Source: Bryoerythrophyllum caledonicum (lineage: Eukaryota > Streptophyta > Bryopsida > Pottiales > Pottiaceae). Taken from it: DNA of 64,000 nt. Position 1 is the first letter of the stretch; the number at the start of each line of letters is the position of its first letter. The notes beneath the pieces are model-generated. The model did not search any database, was not told where the DNA came from, and saw nothing but the letters and a program-made list of their open reading frames with translations. The stretch lies in assembly GCA_963971425.1 (NCBI GenBank), contig OZ020514.1, positions 22,913,406 to 22,977,405 on the forward strand, read 5' to 3'. The translations under genes and the position numbers were made by a program. This document shows, one piece after another, positions 44,631-55,872 of this stretch.

Positions 44631-45074
44631 TTGCCGAGTGACTTCTTAGACATCTTTATAAACGTTGGGCAATTGCAATTTAGAAATTTGTTGATCGTCA
44701 TCAAACACCTAGAAACCTTGGATATGTTTCAAGACTCGAAAGTCACAATACAACCTAGGGTTGGAGGCGGTATAATTAGAATCATGCGGATTTTCCCAAT
44801 CACGGATAGAACATATGCGCAACTATTATAGTGTATAGTAAATGAAGCGGACGGAATTCTTTCCAAATCTCTTTGTTGGGTGCTCTACAGGGTTGGAAAG
44901 GGCAAGATAATCATTGATATTCACAAGCATGCCTTCTCCAAAAAACCTTTGAGGGGACAACACCTCACACTCAATCTGATGGAACTCGACGTTTTTGAGG
45001 GCGAATTCTCCATCCTGCTCTACTTTGATTTCATTTCAACTCGTCAGAAGTCTGGGATATGTAGCTTAGATTGA
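44631..45074 (+). pseudogene. Unknown frames inside the TIR element
   Basis: Two adjacent frames contain FINVGQLQFRNLLIVIKHLE, TIQPRVGGGIIRIMRIFPI (to stop at 44829) and KIIIDIHKHAFSKKPLRGQH, then LTLNLMELDVFEGEF (to 45074). Density and composition look coding, but I recognise no family and see no second copy in the window. Confidence 0.3.
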
Positions 45075-45356
45075 AATTTCCGTTGCGGTGTGTCTATAAA
45101 ACAACTATGAATGTTGTTGTTGCAAAAGAAGAATTGCATTCTTTCCATTCTCAATTTCTTGAGATCAACCAGTAGCCCCGTGTATGTTGAGGCAGATGTA
45201 TTTCTTCCATGGTGACATACTACTTCCTTGTACCGACCTATAGAGCAAAGCATGCTTTATTGGATGTCTTTGGAAGCCTTCCAGTGTGCTATAGCTTCTC
45301 ATCACAGATAGTCTCATGTACAGCTTTGAGGTGCTTACTCCGGAAATAAGTCGCAA
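45044..45356 (-). pseudogene. MULE transposase C-terminal scrap
   Basis: On the minus strand: TSASTYTGLLVDLKKLRMER and MQFFFCNNNIHSCF. The plus-strand MULE relic at about 59555-59660 reads TAAPTYIRMMINY, stop, KNKVEQMQFFFCNNDVERC. The block-by-block match identifies it as the same transposase family, reduced to about 100 codons. Confidence 0.55.
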
Positions 45357-46775
45357 TTAAAACCGATGGAAGTACTTCAGTTGCTTTAGGAGAACAAGTG
45401 CAATGCGGTGGCCTCTCTACAATTGTAAGGTTAGCAATCATTGGATCAATACAAAAAGCCTTTATCTTTAAGCGTGAGGCCCTTATTTTGTCGAGGTGAT
45501 GCTAGTCTAATTCTAAGCTTGGAGAAGAAACCGTTTTTTTTCCAGAGATACAAAAACTTCCTCACCTTGTAGGTTAAGATTGCGAGTACGAAACTTGTTT
45601 GCACGAAGCATATTGGCGAGTGCGGCATGTTTTCCAAAGCATTGAATGATGCGATAGGCAATACAAAGAGTGAGTTAATCATTCTCATGATCGTTGCCTA
45701 GTTTTTTCGCCTTTCAAATATTGGTAATAGACAACAATCCGGATGCATACCTAGACCATCTCATCCACAGCCGCAACATGCATATCATAATTTTTTGTTT
45801 GAATATTGGAACCACTTGTTGTCCATCAATTCCGTCAAATATATGATGACATCATAACATGTTTGAACAGCTTCCGATAGATTATTTGCTAGAACTTGAC
45901 CAAGACAAAGACAAGATCCTCATATGCAAGGGTCTTGTGAAGAATACTTTTTGGTCATAAAAATAATGTCTGAGGTAATTTTTGCACGCTCCAACCACTA
46001 AAGAGGTGCCGACATCGGCACCCTTTTACAGAACCGCTCCTATATTTAGAAAGAAACCTCCCAAGGGGTTGCGGACATCGACTCTCTACAAGAAAATCCA
46101 TTCTGTATATGTAAAAAAAAACCTTCTAAAGAGGATGCCGACATCGGCATCAAATTAGAAGGTCATTTGTATCTCTAGAAAAAAACACCTTGATATAGAA
46201 TGCTACCATCAGCACCCTCTAAAATACCTTTCCTATGTTTTGAAAAAAGAAACTTCAGGGAAGATACAGACATTGGCACTCCATTAGAAGGCCCTGCATA
46301 TTTTTAAAAAGACAACCTCCAATGGGGTTGCCGATATTGCCACTTCTTTGAAGGATCCTTCTTATGTTTAAAAACGGAACCTCCAAAGTTGATCCCATTA
46401 TCGACATTCCTCTAAATAGCCCCTCCTATATTTTGAAAAGGGACCCCCGAAGGTAATGCCGACATCGGCACTCGTTTAAAGGAGCCTTCTCATTTTAAAA
46501 AATCAATCTTTAGAGGAGTGTCGACAACGGCGCTCCTCTACAGGGTCCTTTATATCTTTGAAAGGAAATGTGAGACGTCTAAGGGAGGTGCCGACATTGG
46601 CACCCCTAGGACGCCCTTACATTTTTATTAAATGAACCTCCAAAAATAATTTTAGACATTATCATCCCTCAAAAAGACCTTTTCTATTGTTAAAAAGAGA
46701 ACCTCTAAAGGTGGTGCAGACATTGGCACTCCACTAGGCACTCTTCCTTTGTCTACAATGAGAACCTCTAAAGGG

Positions 46776-47162
46776 AGTGTCGACATCGGCACTCTACAAG
46801 AAGGCCTTTCCAATCTTTGAAAATGGAACTTCCAAAAAGAAGTGCCGACATCGGCACCCTCTGAAATTTACATTCAAATTCTAGAAAATTTTGAGAGAAT
46901 TCTAGAATGGTATCACACTTTATCATCCAACACTCTAGCAGTAAGTTATCAACGGATGAAGTCTTGGAATTTACTACTTCATCCATTGATAACTTATTCT
47001 TAGATTGTTGGATAATGAACTGTGATACCATTTTTGGAATTCTCTCAAACAATCTTAGAGCACAAATGTAAATTTTAGAGGGTGCCGATATCGGCACTCT
47101 TTTTTAGTAGTTCCGTTTTAAAAGATTGGATAGGCCTTCTTGTAAAGTGCCGATGTTAGTGC
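46776..47162. repeat. Large hairpin 1 in the satellite
   Basis: An inverted repeat of about 390 bp centred near 46969. The inner arms (about 70 bp each) run from GAGAATTCTAGAATGGTATC inward to GGATGAAGT, then return as ACTTCATCC to GATACCATTTTTGGAATTCTC, with a 13-bp loop. The outer arms include satellite units. The precursor-like shape would give a long foldback RNA if transcribed. Confidence 0.9.
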
Positions 47163-47402
47163 CCCCTAGAATTTAACTCATGCTCTAGAAAATTTTAGGA
47201 GAATTCCAAAATGGTATCACACTTTGTCATCAAATGCTCCAAGAATAAGTTATCTTTGGATGAAGTCTTGGAATTTATTACTTCATCCGTAGATAATTTA
47301 TTCTTAGAGTGTTGGATGATGAAGTGTGATACCATTTTGGAATTCCTTGAAAAATTTCTAAAGCGTCAATATGAATTCTAGGGGGTTGCCGATGTCGGCA
47401 TC
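47142..47402. repeat. Large hairpin 2 in the satellite
   Basis: A second, shorter copy of the same foldback, centred near 47273 (GGATGAAGT..ACTTCATCC again, outer GAATTCCAAAATGGTATCAC). It is about 80% like hairpin 1 by eye. A duplicated foldback unit within the array. Confidence 0.85.
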
Positions 47403-47609
47403 CTCTTTAGAAGATCTATTTTTAAACATAGAAAGGGCCTCTTGTGGATTGTCGATATCGGCACTTCCTCTAGAGATTTTTTTTAACAGATAGGAAGGAC
47501 CATTTAGATGAGTGTCAATGTGTCCCTCACCTAAAGATTCTCTCAAAGAATAAGGGAAGAGCGGCCTTAGGAGTGCCAATGTCGGCACCATTTTTACAAG
47601 AATGATGAT

Positions 47610-49315
47610 GATGGAGAATATTGCATGATATTATATTAAATCTTATAAAATCCAATCAATCAATTATACAATTTATTTAAATTCAAATCCTTTTCAACTC
47701 AAATTTGATTCAAATATGCGCTTGCAAATGCCTTGCTTGTCTCTATTTCCTTTGTCCAAAATCAAAGGTGCAAGTGCTTGTGATTGACGAAGTATTGCTT
47801 GTAGTCATCTTTTCCACTAATATTGAAGGTCATCGTCATTGATCAACGGCAATTCACATGGAAATTCTCTAATTTTGAATGATCGTTAATGACGGAGATT
47901 ATTGTAGGCTTCAGCGACCTCACTCCATACTTAATGCATGCATTAAAGAATTCATCAAAATAGTCATCGATATCTTCCTGAAAACTCTATTGGTATTTTT
48001 TGCAACTTGTCTAGTCCAATCAAAGTATATTCCATCAAGAATATACAACAACACATTGAACAGCTTTAGACCGTCCATGGAAGCAATTCTTTCCCCCATC
48101 TTGTGCTTCACCATTGCTCTATATACCGGCAAATACATTGAGAGAACTTACTTTTGTGCCTTCATTGATTCTACAATTGTATGAAATAATACACTTATAG
48201 TATCTCCAACCTCCAATTACATGAGGACCTTGTAATTTCACTAAAATGGAAGCTTTCAAATATTTTCCCTCCCCATGCTAATTTGCTCTAAGATGTCCAA
48301 ATTTAGCGCGAAATTTTCTATCATGTCTCCTTCATCTTCAATTCTATTGTATGACTATATTCAAATCTCAAGTACCAATAATTACAGTAGCTATTAGATA
48401 TTGAAACCACAACTCTCACAGCATCCTCAATACTCTCATCTCTAGCATTGATCCATAGCCAATCTTAAGAGTCTAAAATTCAAAAAGACAAAGATCTATT
48501 GAAAGAGACTAAGAAACCTGAGACTAACCGTATGATCTAGTCTCTCTCAACTCTCCTTTTTTTTATTAAAGCCGTTCAACTCTATAAGAATAGGACAACT
48601 GCGTTTGCAATTCATTTTAGTGTTTATTTTTCAATATTGAGTAGATCAACCTAACATTTGCAATTCACAAAGCTCATCAATTTGAATGCCCCTATCACCG
48701 GCTCTATTGAGGTGCTTTTTGAATTGATCATTAATAATTATTGATTTTCTGCATTTGTTTTGTGTGATGGACGCCCTTGAGAAGCTTTGTTTTATTTAGA
48801 TTTGACGTCTTCTTTGACGTCTTCTTTAAGATTGAACAATCGCTCCACTTGTTGATTCTTTCATGTTTATGTATTTTGTCATGTTTATGTATTTTGTTGA
48901 TTCTTTTATATTTATGGTCTACCTGGCATCTTCTTCATGATCGAACAATCCGCAAAGTTTCGAAGAAAACAGGATTAATTAAGTTAGTTGGAGTTCTCAT
49001 TACTCCCTCAAACATCATTCTTTGTTTCTTTATGTGACAAAAATTTGTATGACTTCATCGGGCTAATGACGGAGCATATCTCTCCCGATTGAGACTTTGC
49101 CATGGCACCGTGGAATGTTGCAATTGCATATGATATCAATTGCTCAAGTTTTTAAACAAAATCCATATCCTCATGGACTTTGTTTAAAAACGTAGGTGTA
49201 AAACCACTACCAGTATCCATTCCCTTTGTTGACATTGACAAGTGGTGTTGAACTTAATGCTTCATGTAGCTCTTGGAAATCCGCATTCTATTCGAGTTCA
49301 TGGTCATCATCGTAC
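47610..49315. other. Right interior of the TIR element, no gene recognised
   Basis: AT-rich. A frame at 47879-48184 is open for 101 codons but shows no motif. A small direct repeat (TTTGACGTCTTC, 48801-48827) and TCATGTTTATGTATTTTGTTGATTC-like duplication near 48868-48905 are present. Confidence 0.4.
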
Positions 49316-49320
49316 TTTGG

Positions 49321-49435
49321 CACCAATACACATTGCATTGTGTATTGGTGTAAATCCGTCCAAGAATACACAAGATTGCATTGTGTATTACAATTAAAAA
49401 ACTGAAGTGAACCACTTCAGTTTTTTAATTGTAAT
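49321..49435. repeat. Chain of three short perfect or near-perfect hairpins
   Basis: First, 49321-49350: CACCAATACACA and TGTGTATTGGTG around TTGCAT. Second, about 49372-49390: AATACACAA and TTGTGTATT around GATTGCA-type loop. Third, 49387-49435: two perfect 23-bp arms (ATTACAATTAAAAAACTGAA.. and its complement) with only AAC between them. The second and third overlap by a few bases. Confidence 0.9.
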
Positions 49436-50217
49436 GTTCAGCACATCAACCTCCGAAGAGATTACTTTCTTCATATTATTCTTGAATATTACTTCAAGTA
49501 CTTGAGAGTCCATCAAAATGACATAGTTACATTGAAGGTGATGTCAATGTTATCACCCACTTCCAGTTGCATTCTTAGTCATAATGTAGTAAAAAATGTA
49601 GCTTTGAGTTTTCACCATTTCTCAAACAAATGAGCTTTGTGATGTCTACATTCAGACTTTTTTGCTCCATCTTCGTCACCTCTACTTGATTTCTAGCAAA
49701 TCAAAATGATTCTATCACTCAAGCACACCCATATCAATTAAACAAAACTTCTAAGACTCTGTGAACTACTTGCCTAACTCTAAGAACTTCCAAAATAAAT
49801 GTCATGAATACCTACTGCCCTCTCCACCCTTATAAACTCATTACTTCCAATTGCATCAATTTAAAGGCTACAATTTCTAGTCCAACAATATGCCCCTAAA
49901 CCAGAACATAACTTGAACTGTCAAGCCTCTCAAGAATTGCTCTACAAGTTCAACACAAGGTAGCTTTGAATAATGATGCCCACCATTCTACTTAAGAGTC
50001 CATCCTATTGCCCAAGTCTATCTATGACAAACATATGGGGAAAAATCTACCGAAGGCTATCTATATTATGTGAGTAAGGAAATCTTTATGTTAAATTACT
50101 CTTATGATAGTTTATGTGGAGTCTGATATAATGATTATAAACCTAAGGAATATCCAAATATTTACCAATTTATTTTGAATCAAGGTTCAGACACCCACGG
50201 TTATAGGATGCCTAAAC

Positions 50218-50285
50218 CATTTAAGCAGTCAAGATCACCGCCAAAGCCCAAAGTCCAAAGCCCGAAGCCCAAAGCCCTAATACAA
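50218..50285. repeat. Short AAAGCCC tandem repeat
   Basis: About seven units of (A)AAGCCC with small variations (AAAGCCCAAAGTCCAAAGCCC). Confidence 0.8.
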
Positions 50286-50469
50286 AATGACTAAATTAAT
50301 ATAAATGCCAACGGTTCATCAATTTCCACAGCTATAGGGCCCATTCTCTTGAACTTTTACTTTTAACTTCATTTTTTTCCTAACTTTTTTTTAAAAATTA
50401 TATTTTTCCTAACTTTATACTTCATTTTCACTTTCACTTTTCTCAATAATACAAAAAATTTCTATTTCT

Positions 50470-50527
50470 AGGCTCGCAATCCTAGGCTCGCGGCTCGCGG
50501 CTCGCAAAGTTGGGCACGCAAAATAGC
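50470..50527 (-). repeat. Terminal inverted repeat, right
   Basis: Complement begins GCTATTTTGCGTGCCCAACT and has the same GCGAGCC series as the left end. Confidence 0.8.
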
Positions 50528-51866
50528 AATCCCCTCTCCACCAGTTCGGTGAAGAGCTTGCTCCGGTTGACCGTGTCCACTGGAAAGATCAGAGCCTCCC
50601 GGACCCCCGTCAAGGCGGTTGCCGATGCGTTGGCTCTTGCCTCCGCCTGTTTCCGGGCCACCACTGCCAGCACTGTCTCTTGTCGCAAGTGTACTACCTG
50701 CTTTGTTAGTGCGGTGTTGGATGTGTACAGGTTGGTGACCTGTAAATGCACTGCCTCCAGAGAGATCTCCTTGTTCCGGAGATCTTCTACCCGGCGGATC
50801 GCCTCTTCCAACCGATCGACCTCCAGACTCCGGAAGATCTGTTCCACCCCGGTCTTCATGACGTAGTTGAGCTCGTTCAGAGTCTCCACTCTCCAAGTTA
50901 GCCTGTGCAGGATGTCATCAATTTCCTTTATATGGCTCTTAGAGTCTTCCGGGTCGAACCTCCTCTTCTTCCGGCTGGCTTCCTCGGACGGCCCGGATTC
51001 GTCTACACCAAACGATCCGGCCGTACTACTAGCATCCGGACTTTCTGATGCTGGCTCCTTGTCTCGAGTCCTCTTTTGCGCCCTCCGGTCTTCTTTCGGA
51101 GTGTCCGCGGTTGTTGGTTCACGCAATGGTTCCGCTACCCCTCCGAATTCTTCTTCGGTCTCATCACCTCCGTACTTCTGGAAGCTAAGGACTTCGTCGT
51201 ACTGCCTCTGCTCCGTCTGGGTGAGCTGCTGGTGATGGCAGAAGAACTGCTCGACATAGGAGGCCAGCGGGGTTGCCGATTTCTTCACCTTCTGGAGGTT
51301 GGCTACCAGTCGGTTGATCATCTCGCTCATGAGCGCTCCCTAGTCCACTAGTATCTTTCCCTGGAGTGCTTTGAGGAAAGTGCAGACCCACTTCGCCACG
51401 ATCCGCTTCGGCTTTTCTGGATGGAAGATAAGGTTTAGAAACCCTAGCACCAGTCTGGCGTCTTGATGCTTCAAATCCTGGAAGTTGTATCCCTCCTTTG
51501 GGTCGGCTTTTCCTTTGAACTCCTCCATCTCGAACTCGTCTCGCCGTTCCACCACCTTGGTGCAGCCGGCCTGGATGCGGTGCGGCCGGCCGGATGAGCC
51601 CACAACATCCCTTCGTACTTCTGGTCCGGCGTTCCTATCAGCTCCCGGACGTATACCTCTTCACGGATGCCCCAAGCAACGTCGAGAAAGCCGTCGCAGC
51701 CCATGGCCTTCAGATTCTCCTTCAAAAGGTTGTAGTCGTCCGGGTCTGTAGGGATCTCCGGCAAAACCCTTATCAAGGGTGGAAGCGCACCGGCCGGCTC
51801 TTCGTCTTGCTTCCCTCGTCCATCTCTGTCTGTTTTCTTCTTCTTGGCCATGGGGACCGTCTTCAT
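50482..51866 (-). pseudogene. Family-2 gene, copy 2, 5' part
   Basis: This starts at ATG 51866 (minus) with MKTVPMAKKKKTDRDGRGKQ, a basic start. Blocks are GFLDVAWGIREEVYVRELIG, a frameshift near 51595, ERRDEFEMEEFKGKADPKEG, HQDARLVLGFLNLIFHPEKP, stop near 51338, then a 282-codon frame (51330-50482): LVANLQKVKKSATPLASYVE, TQTEQRQYDEVLSFQKYGG, an acidic/basic linker with RKKRR, and a helical region ending PVDTVNRSKLFTELVERG. There the TIR element begins. The last 20 or so residues of the frame come from the TIR. It is the best preserved family-2 copy. Function unknown, with a gag-like flavour only. Confidence 0.6.
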
Positions 51867-51984
51867 TTGGACCCCCTACTTCCTCACCTTCTTTCTATGT
51901 TGTCCCTACACGCACCATCCTCACAGCAAACCCTCCCTAACGGACACACATCCGTTCTAACCGTCTAAGCTAACAAATCCTAAC

Positions 51985-52035
51985 GGCGAGCACTTAGAAA
52001 ACTGGGAGAGAGAGAGAGAGAGAAAGAGAGAGCGT
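51985..52035. repeat. GA-rich microsatellite in the leader of family-2 copy 2
   Basis: (GA)n with minor interruptions, about 120-170 bp upstream of the ATG at 51866 on the minus strand. CT/GA tracts are common in plant 5' leaders. Confidence 0.85.
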
Positions 52036-52097
52036 TGGAGCGGAAGCGCAACACGCGAAGAAGACAACAAAAGAAAGAGGTTTCCCTCACTTCACGG

Positions 52098-52107
52098 CCT
52101 TTTATAG
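52098..52107 (-). promoter_or_regulatory. Candidate TATA box of family-2 copy 2
   Basis: CTATAAAAGG on the minus strand, about 235 bp upstream of the ATG at 51866, with a GA tract between. It fits a plant core promoter. No initiator was assigned. Confidence 0.5.
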
Positions 52108-53749
52108 CTGGCCGTTAGTATGACTGATGATGACAGCTGATGGTGACAGCTCCGGTTGACAGTCTCTCTCGGAGTTCCGTTAACTACTCTAGCCGTCGAT
52201 TTAGCAACTTTTAGGATTAATTAAGGATTTCAACCGGGTTCATCCGTCTTTATTTTTACAAACTAACTATAGGTTTTATTCTAGCACAAAATATCGTAAC
52301 TACTTAACTAATTTTTTGTTTTTGCCGGATTTTTAGGTTAACATCCGGCACCTTGTGGAAACGGATTTCCACAAGCAACTCGCTGACAATGTATCTGAAT
52401 ACATGAGTATAGAGTATCATAAGTATTTTGTACGTACATATTGAAATGCCAAAGTATAATGTTAGAGACAAACCTATATAACAAGCGTTTGATGGCGAGG
52501 TCGGCACCGGGCAAGACATCCAACTTTGAACCCTTCTAAAATTGTCGGACACGCTCGGATGAACAAAGACCATATATTCCTTCTCCCAAAGAATCATCCG
52601 CCATTTCTCGACATACTCAGCGGGCTTATCAATTCTTAGGGAAGCATTCCAATTTACAAAATAGTGTCCGTTGCACATATCTTTTCAAAATGAGCTAGAA
52701 ACCCATCTTCCAACTGTCATCAACCAAATGAAGGTTTCGTACTGAATTCAAGCATCCGGGTTTCAAACAATGACTAAAGGAGAAGATATCAAATAAAGGT
52801 TTGACACTACATTTGTGCCCAAAATGTTGCCTTGTTGAGGAATGAATCAAGAGCACTTTCCTTAGAATGCGACGCATGAAAATGGAAAGCCGAGCAAAGA
52901 ACCCATGGAGGATTTCAAAGGTGTAACCATCTTGCTTTGAAACTTGGCTCCAGAGCAATAGTAGCTACCTTCTGTAACTTCTCAATTGTCATTTCAGTCT
53001 TCTTAAAGTGACTGAAATGAAAATTTATCTACAAAAATGGTTGTTCTACAATTGACATGTTATACAATTGTATTGATTACAATTAAAGAGTATTTGAACT
53101 TAAAGTCAATGTAGGGGAAAGGTAGTATCATATCGTCACCTTGTCAAAAAATTCCTCGCCATTCTTGGGATTAGCAACGACAAAATACTTTTGAAAGTCC
53201 TTGCCCTTGATAGACTTAACAGTATTACTAGCGGCATCATACATGACCTTCTACTTGCCTTCCGCACTTCTTCCATCGACAGATGTCTTTGTTTCATAGT
53301 TAAGTGTTGTCTCATCCAAAGCGCGAGCAATATCTTGCTCCAATGAAAAATTCACATCAATTAATTCATTTTGTTAGGTTGCAATGATACACCTTGTTCA
53401 TGAAGCTCAATATCAGAATGGCCATTGGAAATTTGGAATAGTTTACCCGATACAAGAACGATATAAATATATCCGTAGAAAGTGGGAACTAGGCTGAATG
53501 GGACCGCTTAACATTTGAGCACGCCTTGAACTCATTGGCAATCAAAAGATCCTTGAAGTCCTCTAATTATAATCCACTATATTATCGCATTCAATATAGT
53601 CGTGCTAGTAGGCTTGTCTTTACAAAATCATTATGTGTAGACTTGCTTCATAATACATGCTCAATGCTCTGATGCTCAATTATCAATAGATGATATACGG
53701 AATTCATAATTACATTAGGAGGGTGATGCAGTATACTTACCAGTTCACG

Positions 53750-53995
53750 TCGTGCATACAATTTAAAAGCACCGAAATCCGACCTTTTGGATTCAGAGAA
53801 ATGCACTGGACAAAATAATGCCCTCTGGGATTGTCAGTGTGACGCTTCGAAATAAAGCGCCACTAGGCGTTAAATCTATGGTTCTCGTCCCATACAGAGA
53901 ACATTTTACCGTTGAAGGCCGTAAAATCTGGAGAGCACTTCAACGACTCCTCGAACCTCTCGTTGGCTACTTTCGAGTGTGAATCCCAAGTGGAC
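53750..53995 (-). pseudogene. Gene C, ParB-like exon
   Basis: The frame on the minus strand has SPDFTAFNGKMFSVWDENHR, FNA, TAG, then WRFISKRHTDNPRGHYFVQC and NPKGRISVLLNCMHDVNW. A short beta-strand, D-x-N-H-R, then A.W, then a strand with F(V/D)C is the usual order of a ParB/sulfiredoxin nuclease-like core. One TAG replaces a probable Trp codon. It is open otherwise. Confidence 0.5.
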
Positions 53996-54045
53996 ATAAT
54001 GTCCAGTGTAACATCGCTTGTTATCTCATGGTGATCAAAGACAGA

Positions 54046-54151
54046 GATATAGAACGCTGGATCTCTATCAATGTACCCCCGGTCAAAACGTTTTTGAAGA
54101 TATAGAACGCTGGATCTCTATCAATGTACCCCCGGTCAAAACGTTTTTGAA
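54046..54151. repeat. Exact 53-bp tandem duplication
   Basis: Two adjacent identical copies (54046-54098, 54099-54151), beginning GATATAGAACGCTGGATCTC. The identity suggests a recent event within gene C. Confidence 0.95.
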
Positions 54152-54968
54152 GAGCACAAACGTCAACCTCTTAGATAGGCCAAACTCATGGAAGCGATAT
54201 CATCCGACATAGGGGCACATATAAGAGCCTCGTTGAAACATGCATGCTCTCAAGGACGCTAACAAAATATGATTTTTGTTGAAGTCGTCTTGCAGTTTTG
54301 CCCTCTTGAGATCTCATCAAACCCTTGGGACACTTCGGAGAGGAATCCTCACAGTCCGACTTAGGAGCACCCTTTAGGAAGCATTCCAGAAGTTAGAAAT
54401 TAACATCAGAAACTCTGAAGTATTTGGATTTATGGTTAAAACATGATGATAATGGAGCATACCTGAATGTCGACCCTGTCATCCAATGACTACTGATCTT
54501 GAGTGTTATGTCCTCCAAGCGATACGGCAAGATCCTCCTAATATCGCACAGAGTTCAATCTTTGTAAGAATGTGGAATATTGTAGAATTGTATACGATAT
54601 TTTTTTTCTGCCAATCGGGCTAAGAACTTGTAGCGCATCTACATAAAAAAAAACACTATGTTTTCAAGCGAGAATAATTGACCATCACGTCGCAAAAAAA
54701 CAAGAGGTCTAAAAGAATGTGCCACATTTCTAGATATATCAAGGCAGCATATATCATGACCGGAGTCTCTGTAGTATTCCATATTCATTGTTAGATGTCG
54801 GCGAGGTAAGCGACGCTATTTCTGCCATGTTGTCTGGAAGCATGTCGATATCTTTCCCCAAATCAGCCTGTCAAAACAACAAAAACAACTAAGAATCTCA
54901 GTGACTACATTCCACGTGAAAATCCTCGTAAACGAGGGCTCACTGATGTCGACGTGGTACAACCACGA

Positions 54969-55345
54969 GAGAGGACCAGGGCATCGCTTGAGCTCAGGAT
55001 CTTCTCTCCTCGCTGACAGTCTTCCCACCCAGGCTCTCGATTCTTTCTTCTCAAGATCAACATGATGACCGTGGTGAGCGCGAGAAGATGCTCAACTTAG
55101 AGGCCTCGTGCACAAAGGCTCACTCACAGCAGCCATGTGAGAGGACTAGGGCGTCGCTTCAAAGCTCACGACCTTCTCTACTCGCTCACAGTCTTCCCTT
55201 CCACGCTCTTGGTTCTCTCTTCTCAGATCAACATGAACACCGTGGTGAGCGCGAGAAGATCTTTAACCAAGAGGCCTTGTGGACGAAGACTCATTCTTCT
55301 CGACGGTGAGCAGCCACGCGAGAGGACCAAGGCATCGCTCGTGAG
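54969..55345. repeat. Three-copy tandem repeat of 170-181 bp
   Basis: Copies start at 54969, 55139 and 55320 (GAGAGGACCAGGGCATCGCT and variants). They share TCAACATGA..ACCGTGGTGAGCGCGAG in the middle. The third copy is incomplete. It lies between the first exon and the ParB-like exon of gene C, so it is intronic if gene C is one unit. Confidence 0.85.
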
Positions 55346-55439
55346 CACTTCAGTTTCCGCTAAGATTGTGGCAGCCAAGGGTTTCGACAGGGCTTGGGAC
55401 TCGTGGAATATAGGCGTCCTTCTTTAGACAAGTCGTCGA

Positions 55440-55815
55440 ATTTCATGCGCAAATATGTCATTTGGTGATGCATGATTATGGAACCAATTTCTACATTCTT
55501 AATGGCATGGTTGTGTTACTCGTTTATCTCCTACCTCTATCCTAAATACATTGAGTTCTTTACCCATATAATCAAATCAAATACATAATTAGTATGGCCC
55601 AATTGAAACAAAAACCCAAAGTAAAAAAAATTCAAGGTTGTCCACCTCGTCACTCAAAGTCGTTGCTTCCGCCAAAGGTGTAGTTTCTACTTTACTGTCA
55701 CTTTGAGTGTCTGTTCTTCTTTGTTGTTTGGTCTGTCGTGCAGAAGAAGAGAATCATGATAAGCATTTCATATTAACAAGTCCCTGCTAAAGGGGCCTGA
55801 ACAAAAAGTACTTGA
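55440..55815. other. Spacer without a gene
   Basis: No coding signal on either strand. Confidence 0.4.
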
Positions 55816-55872
55816 AACCTAATTTGAAACGCAATTCAGACTGAACGCGACAAGGTCAACAACATTTCTTAC

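Larger units (their letters stand above)
45990..47600. repeat. Palindromic satellite, unit about 63 bp, core GTGCCGACATCGGCAC
   Basis: About 20 units. Core positions include 46006, 46135, 46456, 46587, 46777, 46841, 47081, 47385, 47449 and 47567, with decayed units between. Spacing is 59-72 bp. The core is a 16-bp palindrome. Linkers are T/A-rich with CCTCCAAAGG-type ends. Units left of 46960 read in one direction, and those right of it read in the other, around two large hairpins. The 109-aa minus frame over 46768-47097 is repeat-derived. Confidence 0.9.
43354..50527. mobile_element. 7.2-kb element with 58-bp terminal inverted repeats, MULE-like
   Basis: It is bounded by inverted repeats of equal length (43354-43411 and 50470-50527) and splits family-2 copy 2. 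It contains a scrap of MULE-type transposase (45044-45356, minus), an unknown frame pair (44631-45074), a satellite array with hairpins (45990-47600) and more hairpins (49321-49435). Long TIRs plus MULE-derived coding suggest a Mutator-like element that has grown by internal repeats. No clear target-site duplication could be read next to the ends, so the superfamily is inference. Confidence 0.6.

Noticed and set aside
46768..47097. 109-codon minus-strand frame
   Set aside because: Lies wholly in satellite and hairpin arms. Codon content follows the palindrome.
45990..47600. CRISPR-like look of regularly spaced palindromes
   Set aside because: Linkers are similar to one another rather than unique, units are decayed, the context is plant-like, and no cas genes are near. 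It is a satellite.
43354..50527. Clear target-site duplication for the TIR element
   Set aside because: I compared flanks on both sides and found no convincing 8-11-bp direct repeat, so none is claimed.
50468..50896. 142-codon minus-strand frame overlapping family-2 copy 2
   Set aside because: Shadow of the 282-codon frame. Gly/Arg-rich and without homology to the other family-2 copies, whereas the 282-codon frame aligns with them.
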